In this document: positions 25,979 to 36,280 of the stretch, in pieces
Layout of the letters: every line of letters begins with the position of its first letter
Numbering within the stretch: the first letter of the stretch is position 1
NCBI GenBank assembly: GCA_050953085.1
Contig: JBMNLX010000004.1
Coordinates: 1-64,000, forward strand
Length of the DNA: 64,000 nucleotides
Reading direction: 5' to 3'
Origin: UBA3946 sp002385755
GTDB taxonomy: Bacteria > Bacillota_I > Bacilli_A > ML615J-28 > CAG-698
The notes under the pieces: generated by a model
What the model was told of the DNA's origin: nothing
The model's input: the letters and a program-made list of their open reading frames with translations, nothing else
Databases searched by the model: none
Program-made: the position numbers and the translations under genes

Positions 25979-28453
25979 ATGGTGTTAACCATGGCGAAAA
26001 GGAATTTAGCGTTAGTTGTCGTTTTCGGCGCTGGCTGTTCGGACAGCGTTATTGTCATCGGCTTTATTTTTTTCGTTGCTTTATCGATATTGCTGGGAGT
26101 CGTCGCTTTTTTGTTTTACCGGAGACTTCAGGCGTATCAAATAAGCAACGATCGCCTTTCCGACCACTGTTCCCTGCTGCGGGCTTTTATTGATGCCGGA
26201 AACAATTTGATCTATCTTAAAGATGAGAAACTACGGTATTTATTCGTAAACAAGGCGTTTTTGCGTTTTTATGATATCAAAGAAGAAAACGCGATTATCG
26301 GGAAAGATGATTTCTCTATCAGTAAAAAACAATTCGCGCGCCTGAAAAGAGACAATGATCGCGCGGTCTTGAACGAAAAGCGCCTGATAACAGACGAGAT
26401 CCGCTGGCAAGACCATATCTATCAGACGATTAAGTTTCCGGTGAAACTTGTTAACGGCGCCTACGGCGTCGGAGCGCTTGTTAGGGATATAACCGAGGAA
26501 TATAACAGCCGCCGGATCATTAGCAAATCCGCGGAGTGTAACGAGATTCTCTATGATATTTTCAGCAATATCGATATCCCCGCGGAAAAAGAAGAAGGAT
26601 ATATCCTGACCGCTAAGGAATACGATTACATTCTGGCGGGGGCGCTGCGTCTTACAGAAAGCGCGAGCGGCATAATCCTCTATTACGAGGAAGAGAATCG
26701 CCGCTGCCACCGCTTTCTCGAAGGCGAAGGCGAAAACGCCGTCAGCGAGAAAACCGCCCTCGCGATCGCGGAGGGCATGTTCTCGGAAAATAAGAATAGG
26801 ACGCGCGGGCCCTTAATCGCGAATGACCCGGCCCGGAAACTGAAGAACTATTCCGCGGGCGGCGCGAATATCGCCCGCATGCTCGCCGTGCCTTTTGTCC
26901 GCGGCGGAGATATGAAATTCGTTGTGGCGCTCTTCAACAAGCCTTACGATTACGACGATATCGACGTTGACCAGCTTTCGATATTGTTGCGGGGGTTGTG
27001 GAATAATTTAATGTATAAAAGAAGCACCGACGAGCTCAAGATCGCCTTAAAACAGATTACGAGCAGCGAGGCTCGGCTGCAGCTCATCCTTGACTCGACC
27101 GTCGAGGCAATTTGCGGGATCGATATTGACGGAAACTGCGTTTTCTGCAACAACAGCGCTCTTAAGATGTTGGGGTATAGCGCGCATTCCGAGCTTATCG
27201 GCAGGAAAATTCACGATATTATCCATCATAGCCGTCCCGATGGCACGAGAATAACACCCGATCGCTGCAAAATCTATAAGTCCATCCGCAAAGGCGCGGT
27301 TGCCCGCAGCGAAAACGAGTATTTCTTCCGGAAAGACGGGAGTTCTTTCGCTGTCGAGTATAATTCCTATCCTCAGTATCAAAACGGGGTAATCGTCGGC
27401 GCCGTCCTCACTTTCCACGACATCAGCAAACGGAAAAAAGCCGAGGAAGAAATTATCTATCTCAGCTATCACGATCCCTTAACCGGGCTTTATAACCGCC
27501 GGTTTTTCGAGCAGGAATTAAAACGCCTTGACGTTAAAAGAAACCTGCCTCTCTCAATCATCTTGGGCGATGTGAACGGCCTTAAACTCACCAACGACGT
27601 TTTCGGGCACGCGGCCGGCGACGAGATATTGAAAGAAGCGGCGAATATTTTCCGCTCGGCCTGCCGCGCCGACGATATCGTCGCTCGCTGGGGCGGGGAT
27701 GAGTTTATCGTTATTCTCCCCCAGACCCCGAACTCCGCCGCGATGAAAATCGCCGACCGAATCCGTTCCGCGTACGATAAAATTGGTCATAAGTTATTAA
27801 AATACACGATATCTTTGGGCTGCGCGACGAAGGTGTCGGAAGACGAGAAAATTGATTGGGTCTTGAATCGCGCCGACGAGCTCATGTATCTAGACAAAAC
27901 GTCAAACGCGAAAAGCGCGGATTATGAGAATATCAAATATATTTATGAGAAACTGCATTTGGAAAACCCGCGCAATAAGGAACACGCGGATAATGTTGTG
28001 CGCTTTTCTCTTAAAATCGGCGAAGCCCTCGGTTTCTCCGAAGCCGAGTTGAGTTTATTGCGCGACGCGGCTTATTATCACGATATCGGCAAAATCGCCC
28101 TGAAAAACATTGAAAGCAAAAACGGCCCCGATTACCGGAAGCATCCAACCGTCGGTTTCCGGATCCTAAGCATCTCGGAAAAAACGATGGAAATAGCGAA
28201 ATATGTCCTCAATCATCACGAGCGTTGGGATGGGACCGGCTATCCCAAGGGATTACAGGGAGAAGCGATTCCCCTGCTTTCCAGAATAGTGGCGGTCGCC
28301 GAGCATTACGACAACCTCAGGCGCAACAAGGAGCATATGCTTCCGCGGGATGAGGCTTTGGAATTATTGGCGGAAAAAGCGGGCACGTTCTTTGATCCCG
28401 AGATTGTGGAAGCGTTTATTGAGATAATGCATAAAGAAGAAATAGACTCATAG
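25979..28453 (+). CDS. PAS-GAF-PAS-GGDEF-HD-GYP c-di-GMP signalling protein
   Basis: 824 aa. One transmembrane helix near residues 20-45, a PAS domain (~60-175), a GAF-like region (~190-345), a second PAS (~360-495), then GGDEF with R-W-G-G-D-E-F (~565, intact active site, preceded by HDPLTGLYNRRFF) and a C-terminal HD-GYP (D-A-A-Y-Y-H-D-I-G-K and HHERWDGTGYP). It holds both a diguanylate cyclase and a c-di-GMP phosphodiesterase module, so it may switch between making and breaking the messenger in response to PAS/GAF ligands. Native codon use and GC. It is immediately downstream of the duplicated spacer and ends at a structured RNA. Confidence 0.93.
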   Translation: MVLTMAKRNLALVVVFGAGCSDSVIVIGFIFFVALSILLGVVAFLFYRRLQAYQISNDRLSDHCSLLRAFIDAGNNLIYLKDEKLRYLFVNKAFLRFYDIKEENAIIGKDDFSISKKQFARLKRDNDRAVLNEKRLITDEIRWQDHIYQTIKFPVKLVNGAYGVGALVRDITEEYNSRRIISKSAECNEILYDIFSNIDIPAEKEEGYILTAKEYDYILAGALRLTESASGIILYYEEENRRCHRFLEGEGENAVSEKTALAIAEGMFSENKNRTRGPLIANDPARKLKNYSAGGANIARMLAVPFVRGGDMKFVVALFNKPYDYDDIDVDQLSILLRGLWNNLMYKRSTDELKIALKQITSSEARLQLILDSTVEAICGIDIDGNCVFCNNSALKMLGYSAHSELIGRKIHDIIHHSRPDGTRITPDRCKIYKSIRKGAVARSENEYFFRKDGSSFAVEYNSYPQYQNGVIVGAVLTFHDISKRKKAEEEIIYLSYHDPLTGLYNRRFFEQELKRLDVKRNLPLSIILGDVNGLKLTNDVFGHAAGDEILKEAANIFRSACRADDIVARWGGDEFIVILPQTPNSAAMKIADRIRSAYDKIGHKLLKYTISLGCATKVSEDEKIDWVLNRADELMYLDKTSNAKSADYENIKYIYEKLHLENPRNKEHADNVVRFSLKIGEALGFSEAELSLLRDAAYYHDIGKIALKNIESKNGPDYRKHPTVGFRILSISEKTMEIAKYVLNHHERWDGTGYPKGLQGEAIPLLSRIVAVAEHYDNLRRNKEHMLPRDEALELLAEKAGTFFDPEIVEAFIEIMHKEEIDS

Positions 28454-28460
28454 AATATTT

Positions 28461-28546
28461 ACGGTGGTGCCCATGATTGCGTTTTGTTTGAACGCATGGG
28501 TTTGGGTTAAATGCGGCTTATATGCCGACAGCCACCGTTTTTTTTA
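28461..28546 (+). ncRNA. Three-way-junction RNA ending in a T run (elaborate terminator or sRNA)
   Basis: Outer stem acggtgg (28461-28467) with ccaccgt (28532-28538) encloses two hairpins: cccatg/catggg with an inner cgtt/aacg (28470-28500), and cggc/gccg (28514-28517 with 28524-28527). Eight T's follow directly. It starts eight bases after the stop codon. It does not match the GEMM c-di-GMP riboswitch pattern. Confidence 0.55.
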
Positions 28547-28658
28547 TAAAAATTCGATTTATCTAAAGTTAATGCAATTGAAACTAATATATTTTAAAGA
28601 GCAGAAAAATGTTATGAATAAAAATAGCAAAATATAGAAATATGTGTCGAATTTTGCA

Positions 28659-28687
28659 TTGACATATTTATTTAAATATGTTAAATT
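28659..28687 (+). promoter_or_regulatory. Promoter of the PHP-ATPase gene
   Basis: TTGACA (28659-28664), 17 bases, TAAATT (28682-28687), in AT-rich DNA marking the start of the acquired defence island. Confidence 0.7.
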
Positions 28688-28745
28688 TAAGTAAACAGAT
28701 TGTAAAACAATAGCGTATCATTTGAAATAAATTGAGAGGTAACAT

Positions 28746-31054
28746 ATGTTGAATTCAAACATTCGTGTAGATTTGCATATTCATTCAAAGATTAGCGAAT
28801 ATAAAGATAGAGATATTGTTAAAAATTCAACATTTGATAACATCGATACTCTGCTTTTTAAATTAAATGAACACAATATATCTTTGTTTGGGTTTTCTGA
28901 TCACAATAGATTTGATAGTGAACTTTTTATTAAAACAAGAAAATATATACAATCCGAGAAAAAAAAGTCCGAATTTCCATCAATAAAGAATATATTACCA
29001 GTTGTTGAGTTTGATGTTGTGTTTGAAGAAAATATGGAAAAATGCCATGTTCTTGCAGTGTTTGATTTGAACACAGAGGAAGAATTAAAAGAACTTCAAA
29101 TGATTATTGATTCAGATTGTTTAAAAAAGCCTGAAGATGTTTATTCAAAAAACCGATTTGATCAATTAATTAGAAAAATTAATACTGATGTAATACTTAT
29201 TGCCGCCCAAAGAAAAGCACTTGATAACCCAAGAGGTGGCAAGAATTCATTAAGTAATTCAGTATCAGATGTTTATGAGTTTCTTAAAGTGGGATATATC
29301 AGCGCTTTAGAAATACAAAAACCATCCGTTCATGGAATGATATTGAATAATTTAGTTGATTTCCCAGATACAATTGCTTTCACTTATGGAAGTGACTGTC
29401 ATCAGTGGGATTTATATCCAAAGCATAGTGATAATGAAAATATGGCAAATAAACAATTTTGCTTCTCAATAAAAGCAGAACCAACATTTACAGGACTTGT
29501 TATGGCATTTACAAGTCCACATAGTAGGTTTAACAGAATAGAAAATGTAAATTATAAGTATATACAAAATATTGAATTAAACAATGTTTCTATTCCATTG
29601 AGTTTTGGAATTAATGCAATTATTGGAGAAAATGGAAGTGGCAAGTCTTCTATAGTATACGGCTTGTTGAATGAACTCAAAACCAATAGAACTTCATACG
29701 CTAAAAAAATATTAACTAATAATCATTTTAAAACAATACCTAATAATTTAAATACGAGCATTTTTGCTGTTAGACAATCAGAAATCATCAATAATGAAAA
29801 TAAAGGATTTGCTTTTGGTGACAAAAATGAATATTTTAATTACATAGATAATACCGATTTGAAAAAGATATTTCTGATTATGCTAAAGAATTAATGATAG
29901 CAATTAAGAAAAATATTCAATTGCAGGATAGCGCAGATAGAATGTCAAAAACCTATTTCCAATTAAATATGGACTATGAGAATGGAAAGCAGTACTATTA
30001 TCAATTGACTCACAATAATCAATTTACAACATCTTCCAACAATTTTGGAGATAGAATAAAAAAATTGAACACGATACTTAAATTAATCAAAGAAGAATAC
30101 GATAATAGTATATATAAAGATAATCAAAAACAAATTTTAAAAAATGTATTTAGTCAAATATGTAATATTAGATCTAGTTTTATTCAGAAATATCTGGAAC
30201 AAAAGTATTCATTAGAAGTAAAAAATAGAATTGTTTCAAAAATAAATGATTATACAACTTTAATTAATTCACTCTCTAGTGAAAATGATAAGAGAATTAT
30301 TCACTATAATTCTGAAAAAAATGAAGTTAAGAATGCTATTCTTGATTACATTAACAAATTTTACTCTACTTCTTGGAAACTCAATAGGTTCCCATCAAAT
30401 TTTAACGGTAAATCTATAAAATATTATCGAGGTTACTCTTTCAATAAAATTGCACGATATGCTCAAGAAAATTGTGAATTAATTTTTTTTGAGAAAATAT
30501 TCAATAAAAGTTTTCGAACAATAGACAAGTTGAAAAAAATTAAAACTGAGGATCAATTGATTGAGGCTATATCAAATGCCAGTAATGATAATTATGAAGA
30601 ATTATATTTTGATAAAGTAGGAAAATACATTCAAGAAATGAAAAAAGAGCAATTTTTTATCACGAAAATTGGAGAAACAAAAAGTATAGGAAACACATTA
30701 GGGGAAAAATCACTTGTATTTTTTGATTTCATTTCACATAATGATAATGAAAAACCTATATTAATACTTGATCAACCTGAAGATAATATTTCAAACAAGA
30801 AAATTATTGATAAATTGATTAATAATCTTTCTTTAATGCGAGATAAAAAGCAAATTATAATTGTTACACACAATCCTTTGTTAGTTGTAAATTTGGATGT
30901 TGATAATGTTATTCATTTAACGAATAATGGAGGAAGAATAACAACTGTTAATGGATGTCTAGAACATGATGCCATAATACCGCTTATTGCAGAAACAATG
31001 GATGGCGGCAAACAAGCAATCGAAAGGAGATACAAAGTATATGGTAGAATGTAA
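28746..31054 (+). CDS. TrlF-like PHP-domain ATPase, one frameshift
   Basis: About 770 aa once joined. The N-terminus is a PHP metallo-phosphoesterase/nuclease domain (V-D-L-H-I-H-S, F-G-F-S-D-H-N, Y-G-S-D-C-H-Q metal motifs, ~8-220). An SMC/ABC-type ATPase follows, with P-loop IIGENGSGKSS (~293), a long coiled middle, and near the end ILILDQPEDNISN (Walker B) and IIIVTHNPLLVV. This arrangement matches TrlF-type AAA-like ATPases found in defence islands. The frame is lost at ~29858 (a T missing from gattt), after which FEKDISDYAKELMIAIKKN continues into the second ORF. AGAGGT ribosome site. Probably phage or plasmid defence through nucleic-acid cleavage. Confidence 0.8.
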
Positions 31055-31364
31055 ATTAAAACTATTATTGAAAGAAGATTCTACTATTGAGGTGATAAAC
31101 GATGAAGAAATTGTCCTTAGTATATCAAGTCAAGACAGTACGATTATTAGGTCCGATGATATTTTTTATGCTTTAAAATATCAAGTCGGAAAAAAATACG
31201 TATTATTACCCATGCAGGAAAACAGAAAACCGGAATTAAAGCATGCATATGAGGCATTTACAAAAATTTATGAATTTTTCAGTGAAGTGATTTCATCCAT
31301 AAACGAAATAGAAATAGTGGATGAGTTGGTTAATGATATACAATTGAATGATAACGTAGAATAA
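31041..31364 (+). CDS. Small partner protein of the PHP-ATPase, 107 aa
   Basis: Unrecognised. ATG 31041 lies within the last codons of the ATPase gene, with AAGGAG (31024-31029) upstream, so the two are coupled. Soluble and acidic (VECKLKLLLKEDSTIEVINDEE...), with no membrane segment or known motif. Its position suggests a regulator, antitoxin-like partner or complex subunit of the system. Confidence 0.6.
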   Translation: MVECKLKLLLKEDSTIEVINDEEIVLSISSQDSTIIRSDDIFYALKYQVGKKYVLLPMQENRKPELKHAYEAFTKIYEFFSEVISSINEIEIVDELVNDIQLNDNVE

Positions 31365-31434
31365 AAAAGTATTTATCTCTAGTAAGTTTGAGGACTCATT
31401 ATTCATATTATTATTTTTCATCGTATTTCGATGT

Positions 31435-31496
31435 TATCAATAATATCCTGAGGGTGGTCATAACATAACACAATATCAATAATATCTTGAGAGTGG
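31435..31496 (+). promoter_or_regulatory. Two 23-bp direct repeats upstream of the methyltransferase promoter
   Basis: tatcaataatatc-c/t-tgag-a/g-gtgg occurs at 31435-31457 and 31474-31496 with two mismatches, 39 bp apart, ending just before the -35. The arrangement suggests a tandem operator, for example for a regulator of the restriction-modification genes. Confidence 0.5.
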
Positions 31497-31501
31497 AATA
31501 A

Positions 31502-31531
31502 TTGTAAATGTGCAATAATTTATGGTATAAT
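31502..31531 (+). promoter_or_regulatory. Promoter of the restriction-modification operon
   Basis: TTGTAA (31502-31507), 18 bases, TATAAT (31526-31531) with an extended TGG before the -10. The leader to ATG 31678 is ~140 nt of AT-rich sequence. Confidence 0.65.
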
Positions 31532-31677
31532 ATTAATAAAATTCAAATCATTCTGTTTAGTGAAATTAGTTTCTTTATTTGTTTTGTTTGCTTTTTGTGA
31601 TATCATTTATCTTGTTTATTGAAAATTTTATTTAATGTTGAATTAATTGAAAAAATATTTAGTAGAGGTGATACAAG

Positions 31678-34215
31678 ATGGCCAATCAATTAACCTATAT
31701 TAGTTTATTCAGTGGTGCTGGAATAGGGTGTTATGGATTTAAATTAGAAGGATTTAAGTGTATAGCAACTATAGAGTTGATTGAGCGGCGTCTGAACGTA
31801 CAAAAATATAATAATAAATGTAAATATGATAGCGGATATATTCTAGGTGATATTACACAACCTAATATAAAGAACCGCTTGTTAGATGAAATAGAATTGT
31901 GGAAAAGGGAAGATCAATTATCTAAAGTAGATGTTATTATTGCTACGCCTCCCTGTCAAGGAATGTCTGTGGCAAATCACAAAAAAAATTCCCAGGAAAT
32001 TATTAGGAATTCTTTGATAATTGAATCTATTGAAATAATTATTCAAACTCAGCCTCGCATTTTTATTTTTGAAAATGTACCTCTTTTTTTGCGAACACTC
32101 TGCACTGATATTGATGGTACCGAATGCACCATTGGTGAAGCTATAGATCGAAATTTGGGGAGGAAATATTCAATCTATTCAAAAGTTATAAATTTTAAAG
32201 ATTATGGTGCTTGCTCAAGTCGTACAAGAACGCTGGTTATTGGAGTGCATCGTGATTTTGCAGATCACTTTTCTCCAATTGAACTTTTTCCAACATATAA
32301 GCCAGAAATAACTCTTCGTCAATGCATAGGAAAATTGAAATCTCTAAAGCAATTTGGAGAAATTGATGAAAATGATATTTATCATAGTTTTCGTGTTTAT
32401 CCTCACCATATGAGAGCATGGATTTCTGAGCTTGCCGAGGGTCAATCAGCATTTGATAATGAGGATGTAAATAGAATCCCGCATCGTATTATTAATGGTA
32501 AAATCGTATTTAATAAGAATAAAAACGGGGATAAATATCGCCGTCAGATTTGGGATAAAGTAGGTCCTTGTGTTCATACAAGAAATGATCAACTTGCAAG
32601 CCAAAATACAATTCATCCATCTGATGACCGTGTATTTAGTATTCGCGAATTAATGATGATGCTGACTGTGCCTAAAAGTTTTCGGTGGGCGGATATTGAT
32701 TTAGAAAGACTAAATGCTATGTGTGACTCGTCTAAACGAGCTTTTCTTAGGAAACATGAAATCAATATTCGACAGAGTTTAGGAGAAGCCGTTCCCACTA
32801 GTATTTTTAGAAGCATAGCCGCTAATATTAAATCTAAATTTGAAAAAAGATATTTTAATGATATGGAAATAAGAACAGAGATATCTGCAGAACAACTTGC
32901 TGATGTTGATAAAATGATAAACTATATTAACACAAATCCCCGTAATCTAGGTTTATCGTCTTTATGTCGTGTTGTTGAATTAGCAAACTCACAGCGTAAT
33001 GTACAGAAAGCATATTTTACAAACAAAACGTTAATAAATGAAATAATAAAAGAGCTTCCCGATATATCCAAAGATTCGGTTCATATACTTGAACCCTCTG
33101 TTGGAGCTGGCAGTTTTATACCATTTATAGTCAAATCATTTGAACACATGCGTAAGATTTTCTTAACTGTTGTTGATATTGATGAAAATGCATTGAAAAT
33201 ATTACGCGAGTTACTTAAACAAATGAAATTACCGAGAAATATTCACATTAATTTCATCTGCGCAGATTTTCTTACTTTGAATATCACTAAAAAATATGAC
33301 ATTGTCATTGGAAATCCACCATTTTCAAAATCTACACGCGGGAAACTGCTTGATTATTATCGATCTAATTCTGTGAATGAACAAACTACAAACACATCAG
33401 CATTTTTTATTGAAAAGGCTTTAAAAATTGGAAACTATGTTACAATGATAATGCCGAAATTTTTGCTTAATACTCCTGAATATAAAAAAACTCGAGATTT
33501 GTTATCATCAAAACGTATAAATGCAATAATTGATTTTGGTGAGAAAGGGTTTAATGGAGTATTGATTGAAACAATAGCAGTTTGTGTTAATCCGAACGCA
33601 AGACCTACTAATACAAAAGTTATTTCTGTAACAGACAATGAAAAAAGTACAGTTCCTCAGAAATATATCTGTGATAAACGTTTTCCATATTGGATTATTT
33701 ATAGAAATAAATTTTTCGATGAAATATGCAATAACTTAGAGTTTAACATTTTTGAGGTTTTCCGAGATCGACAATTAACTAACTCAATGATGACGACTGT
33801 ACCTTCTGGTATTAGAGTTCTTAAATCCAGAAATATTAGTGATGATGGATTGAAAATCATTAATATAGAGGGTTATGATGCTTATGTATCACAAGAGACA
33901 GCAAAAGATTTAAGTGTTTATCGTTTTATTGATAATAACAACGTTTACCTTACTCCCAATATGACCTACAACCCGCGAGTTATACGAAAACCAAAGGGCG
34001 TATTGGTAAATGGTTCAGTAGCGATTTTAATTCTTAAAGACGGTCAACCTCCACTTACCGAGGAAGAAATTCGATACTTCTCATCTGACGAATTTAGGAA
34101 GTTTTATCGCATTGCGCGGAACAAGCAGACACGTTCTTTAAATGTAGACACAAACTCAGTTTTCTTTTATGGCAGAAATCTTCAAAGGGGGCACAGACAT
34201 AATGAAATGGCTTAA
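31678..34215 (+). CDS. Fused C5-cytosine and N6-adenine DNA methyltransferase
   Basis: 845 aa with two complete methyltransferase modules. Residues ~1-385 are m5C type: motif I LFSGAGIGCYGF, motif IV catalytic ATPPCQGMS (~91), motif VI IFENV, motif VIII SSRTRTLVIG and the closing QSLGEAVPTSIF. Residues ~430-845 are m6A type: EPSVGAGSF (SAM binding) and catalytic I-V-I-G-N-P-P-F (~542-549), then a target-recognition tail. Such fusions protect the two strands of asymmetric type IIS sites, as known for Alw26I/Eco31I/Esp3I systems. The overlap with the endonuclease gene (14 bases) supports one R-M unit. Confidence 0.88.
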   Translation: MANQLTYISLFSGAGIGCYGFKLEGFKCIATIELIERRLNVQKYNNKCKYDSGYILGDITQPNIKNRLLDEIELWKREDQLSKVDVIIATPPCQGMSVANHKKNSQEIIRNSLIIESIEIIIQTQPRIFIFENVPLFLRTLCTDIDGTECTIGEAIDRNLGRKYSIYSKVINFKDYGACSSRTRTLVIGVHRDFADHFSPIELFPTYKPEITLRQCIGKLKSLKQFGEIDENDIYHSFRVYPHHMRAWISELAEGQSAFDNEDVNRIPHRIINGKIVFNKNKNGDKYRRQIWDKVGPCVHTRNDQLASQNTIHPSDDRVFSIRELMMMLTVPKSFRWADIDLERLNAMCDSSKRAFLRKHEINIRQSLGEAVPTSIFRSIAANIKSKFEKRYFNDMEIRTEISAEQLADVDKMINYINTNPRNLGLSSLCRVVELANSQRNVQKAYFTNKTLINEIIKELPDISKDSVHILEPSVGAGSFIPFIVKSFEHMRKIFLTVVDIDENALKILRELLKQMKLPRNIHINFICADFLTLNITKKYDIVIGNPPFSKSTRGKLLDYYRSNSVNEQTTNTSAFFIEKALKIGNYVTMIMPKFLLNTPEYKKTRDLLSSKRINAIIDFGEKGFNGVLIETIAVCVNPNARPTNTKVISVTDNEKSTVPQKYICDKRFPYWIIYRNKFFDEICNNLEFNIFEVFRDRQLTNSMMTTVPSGIRVLKSRNISDDGLKIINIEGYDAYVSQETAKDLSVYRFIDNNNVYLTPNMTYNPRVIRKPKGVLVNGSVAILILKDGQPPLTEEEIRYFSSDEFRKFYRIARNKQTRSLNVDTNSVFFYGRNLQRGHRHNEMA

Positions 34216-35428
34216 AGAAACAGACATTTTACATTTTTTATCTCAGCACAATTATGATGTTCGTATATCAAAAAATGCTCGTTGGATTGATCAAAAATGT
34301 ACAGCTGATGTAATTTCAATTGTTTCAGATTGCATATTACAATATTATAATGAGCATAAAAAAACTGAATTCACAACAAAAGATATCTGGCACAACGAAT
34401 ACACTGTAAACAATGTACAATATATATTTAAAAAGCCAAATCTCAATGAAACAAAAGCTAAACATGAATATGATAAGTTTTTCCAACAACCCATGGAAAT
34501 GTTGTCATATTCAGGTGTATTGACAAAAACAAAAAGGAGAAACAGAAATTTCTATTCTATATCTAATGCTGAAGTCTTGGAATATATTTCTACAAGTGAA
34601 CGCAATGCGCTCGCCTTTCTACACTTTTATATAGAAAAGGTTTTAAAAGATTCTCAATTATATTTTGCATTTGAAGAATTCTTTAAGAAACAAACAAAAC
34701 AAGCTTATATTAAATTAAAACAAGACTTTGCAGATTTCACTATTCGACATACCAAAATAAAAGGCAGAACTGAATGTCATAGAGTTTTTACTAAAGTTTT
34801 AAATCCGCTTGCATATAAAAACAATAAGCATGGTACAGAGAGAGGACACTTATCAAAAGATAAAATTACATATGATATGTTGATGTACAATCGTGATAAC
34901 TTTCGCGATATATACACTAATAAACCCAAAGGGTTAACACGCCAAGAATATGCAAAACAAATAAGTTATCAACCGTCAAAAAGTTATTCAAAATATATGT
35001 CACAAAAAGCAAAGAGAGTCATTAGAATTTTCAATGATAATTTTCGCAAAGGAATTACTGAAGTTGCTGAACCTCGTCATGAAAAAGATAAGGCAATACA
35101 TATTCATCATATATTTCCTGAAAATGAATTTCCTGGAATAAGTGCTTATTACGAAAACCTTATTGCACTTACCCCTACACAACATTTGAGTTACGCACAT
35201 CCTAATGGGGATACGTCAGTTATTGATGTTAGTTATCAACATATATGTCTCTTAGCAAAATCTAGTGTTATACAAGAAACCATAGAAGATTCAACTCGGC
35301 ATCAAATTTATGAATTTAAAAAATTCACACATGTTTTGCATGTCGGCTTAGACGACGACAGATTTAATAATATTCCAGATGGAGATTTTGATGCAGTAAA
35401 TAACGTAATCAATCTTGTTTATAGTTAA
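34202..35428 (+). CDS. HNH restriction endonuclease, Alw26I/Eco31I/Esp3I-like
   Basis: 408 aa from ATG 34202, chosen because AAGGGGG precedes it; an in-frame ATG at 34169 lacks a site. The C-terminal third carries an HNH-type nuclease motif: A-I-H-I-H-H-I-F-P-E-N then Y-E-N-L-I-A-L-T-P-T-Q-H (~300-335). HNH active sites are established for Eco31I-type enzymes. The N-terminal two thirds should hold DNA recognition. Pairing with a fused m5C/m6A methylase suggests an asymmetric target cleaved at a distance. The target cannot be predicted from sequence alone. Confidence 0.8.
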   Translation: MKWLKETDILHFLSQHNYDVRISKNARWIDQKCTADVISIVSDCILQYYNEHKKTEFTTKDIWHNEYTVNNVQYIFKKPNLNETKAKHEYDKFFQQPMEMLSYSGVLTKTKRRNRNFYSISNAEVLEYISTSERNALAFLHFYIEKVLKDSQLYFAFEEFFKKQTKQAYIKLKQDFADFTIRHTKIKGRTECHRVFTKVLNPLAYKNNKHGTERGHLSKDKITYDMLMYNRDNFRDIYTNKPKGLTRQEYAKQISYQPSKSYSKYMSQKAKRVIRIFNDNFRKGITEVAEPRHEKDKAIHIHHIFPENEFPGISAYYENLIALTPTQHLSYAHPNGDTSVIDVSYQHICLLAKSSVIQETIEDSTRHQIYEFKKFTHVLHVGLDDDRFNNIPDGDFDAVNNVINLVYS

Positions 35429-35573
35429 AAGAACAACAACCATCGTCATAAACATAAATTAACGTTCTACCGATGTATTTTCGGCCGTCATAGGAAATGT
35501 GTTTGCTATTTTCCCTATTTTCGATAAATAGTAAATTATTACTGTCGGGCATGGTTGCCTGTCGACAACAATA

Positions 35574-35804
35574 TTATATTATATTTTTAACTTTTTTTGG
35601 AGCGGGCAGGAAAAAAACGTTATGGTTTTGGCGAGTACGAGCATGGCGAATATAGGATGTAATATCAGAATTAGAAAGCTGTTGTTGACTTATGAAACTA
35701 TATTGGGTGAAGGTATTTTTAATAACATTGAAGCTTTTTTCAATGCCATAAATTACTAAAACTAAATTATTAGTGTTTTCGCTATAATAATTAATTTCAA
35801 TCAT
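35574..35804 (-). CDS. Doubtful small ORF, 76 aa
   Basis: Begins MIEINYYSENTNNLVLVIYG; no convincing ribosome site, no family recognised. AT-rich gap DNA makes chance ORFs likely. The surrounding gap 35429-36280 otherwise holds only the fragment at 35890-36018. Confidence 0.25.
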   Translation of the reverse strand: MIEINYYSENTNNLVLVIYGIEKSFNVIKNTFTQYSFISQQQLSNSDITSYIRHARTRQNHNVFFLPAPKKVKNII

Positions 35805-35889
35805 TTTCCATTATAAGATCCTTTGTGGCAATTGTCTAATTCTCATAGTCTTTCACAAACCATACTTAACAATGAATAATCGAAAGTAC

Positions 35890-36018
35890 ATACATAACTG
35901 TTCTTGCTTTCATGAAACCAGACACGCCTATCAGGCATATTCAATAAAACACAGAATTAATGAGGACTCTGATACTTTGTTAAAATGGGAAAATGAAATG
36001 AAAAATGCCATCGAATAG
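35890..36018 (+). pseudogene. Gene fragment with an HETRH zinc-like motif
   Basis: The frame ending at TAG 36016 reads CFHETRHAYQAYSIKHRINE then a Glu/Lys-rich tail ending MKNAIE. HExxH-type motifs bind zinc in metallopeptidases; the A-Y-Q context recalls small phage or conjugative-element proteins. No start or upstream domain is visible, so this is a remnant. Confidence 0.4.
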
Positions 36019-36280
36019 TGATGATGAAAAGATGAATATTTAATATCTAAAACAAGATATTGAAATAGATGCGATTGCATTTACACATTTTTACATAGAA
36101 AGACTATTCGATGTCAAAACTACCATTCCCAATATTATTAGCAGATGAGGTAAAGGTTAAATTACTTAACTATATAAGTAAAAATCAACACATTTAGAAT
36201 ATATTTGCCTTCAAATTTATTCGCGTTAGAAACACAGACATTTTATTATTGAGAATTATCTTTTTATCAAAATATAATGG

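Noticed and set aside
28461..28546. GEMM c-di-GMP riboswitch
   Set aside because: It follows rather than precedes the gene and lacks the conserved GEMM core sequence.
31381..31500. CRISPR array
   Set aside because: Only two imperfect repeats occur, with no further units or cas genes.
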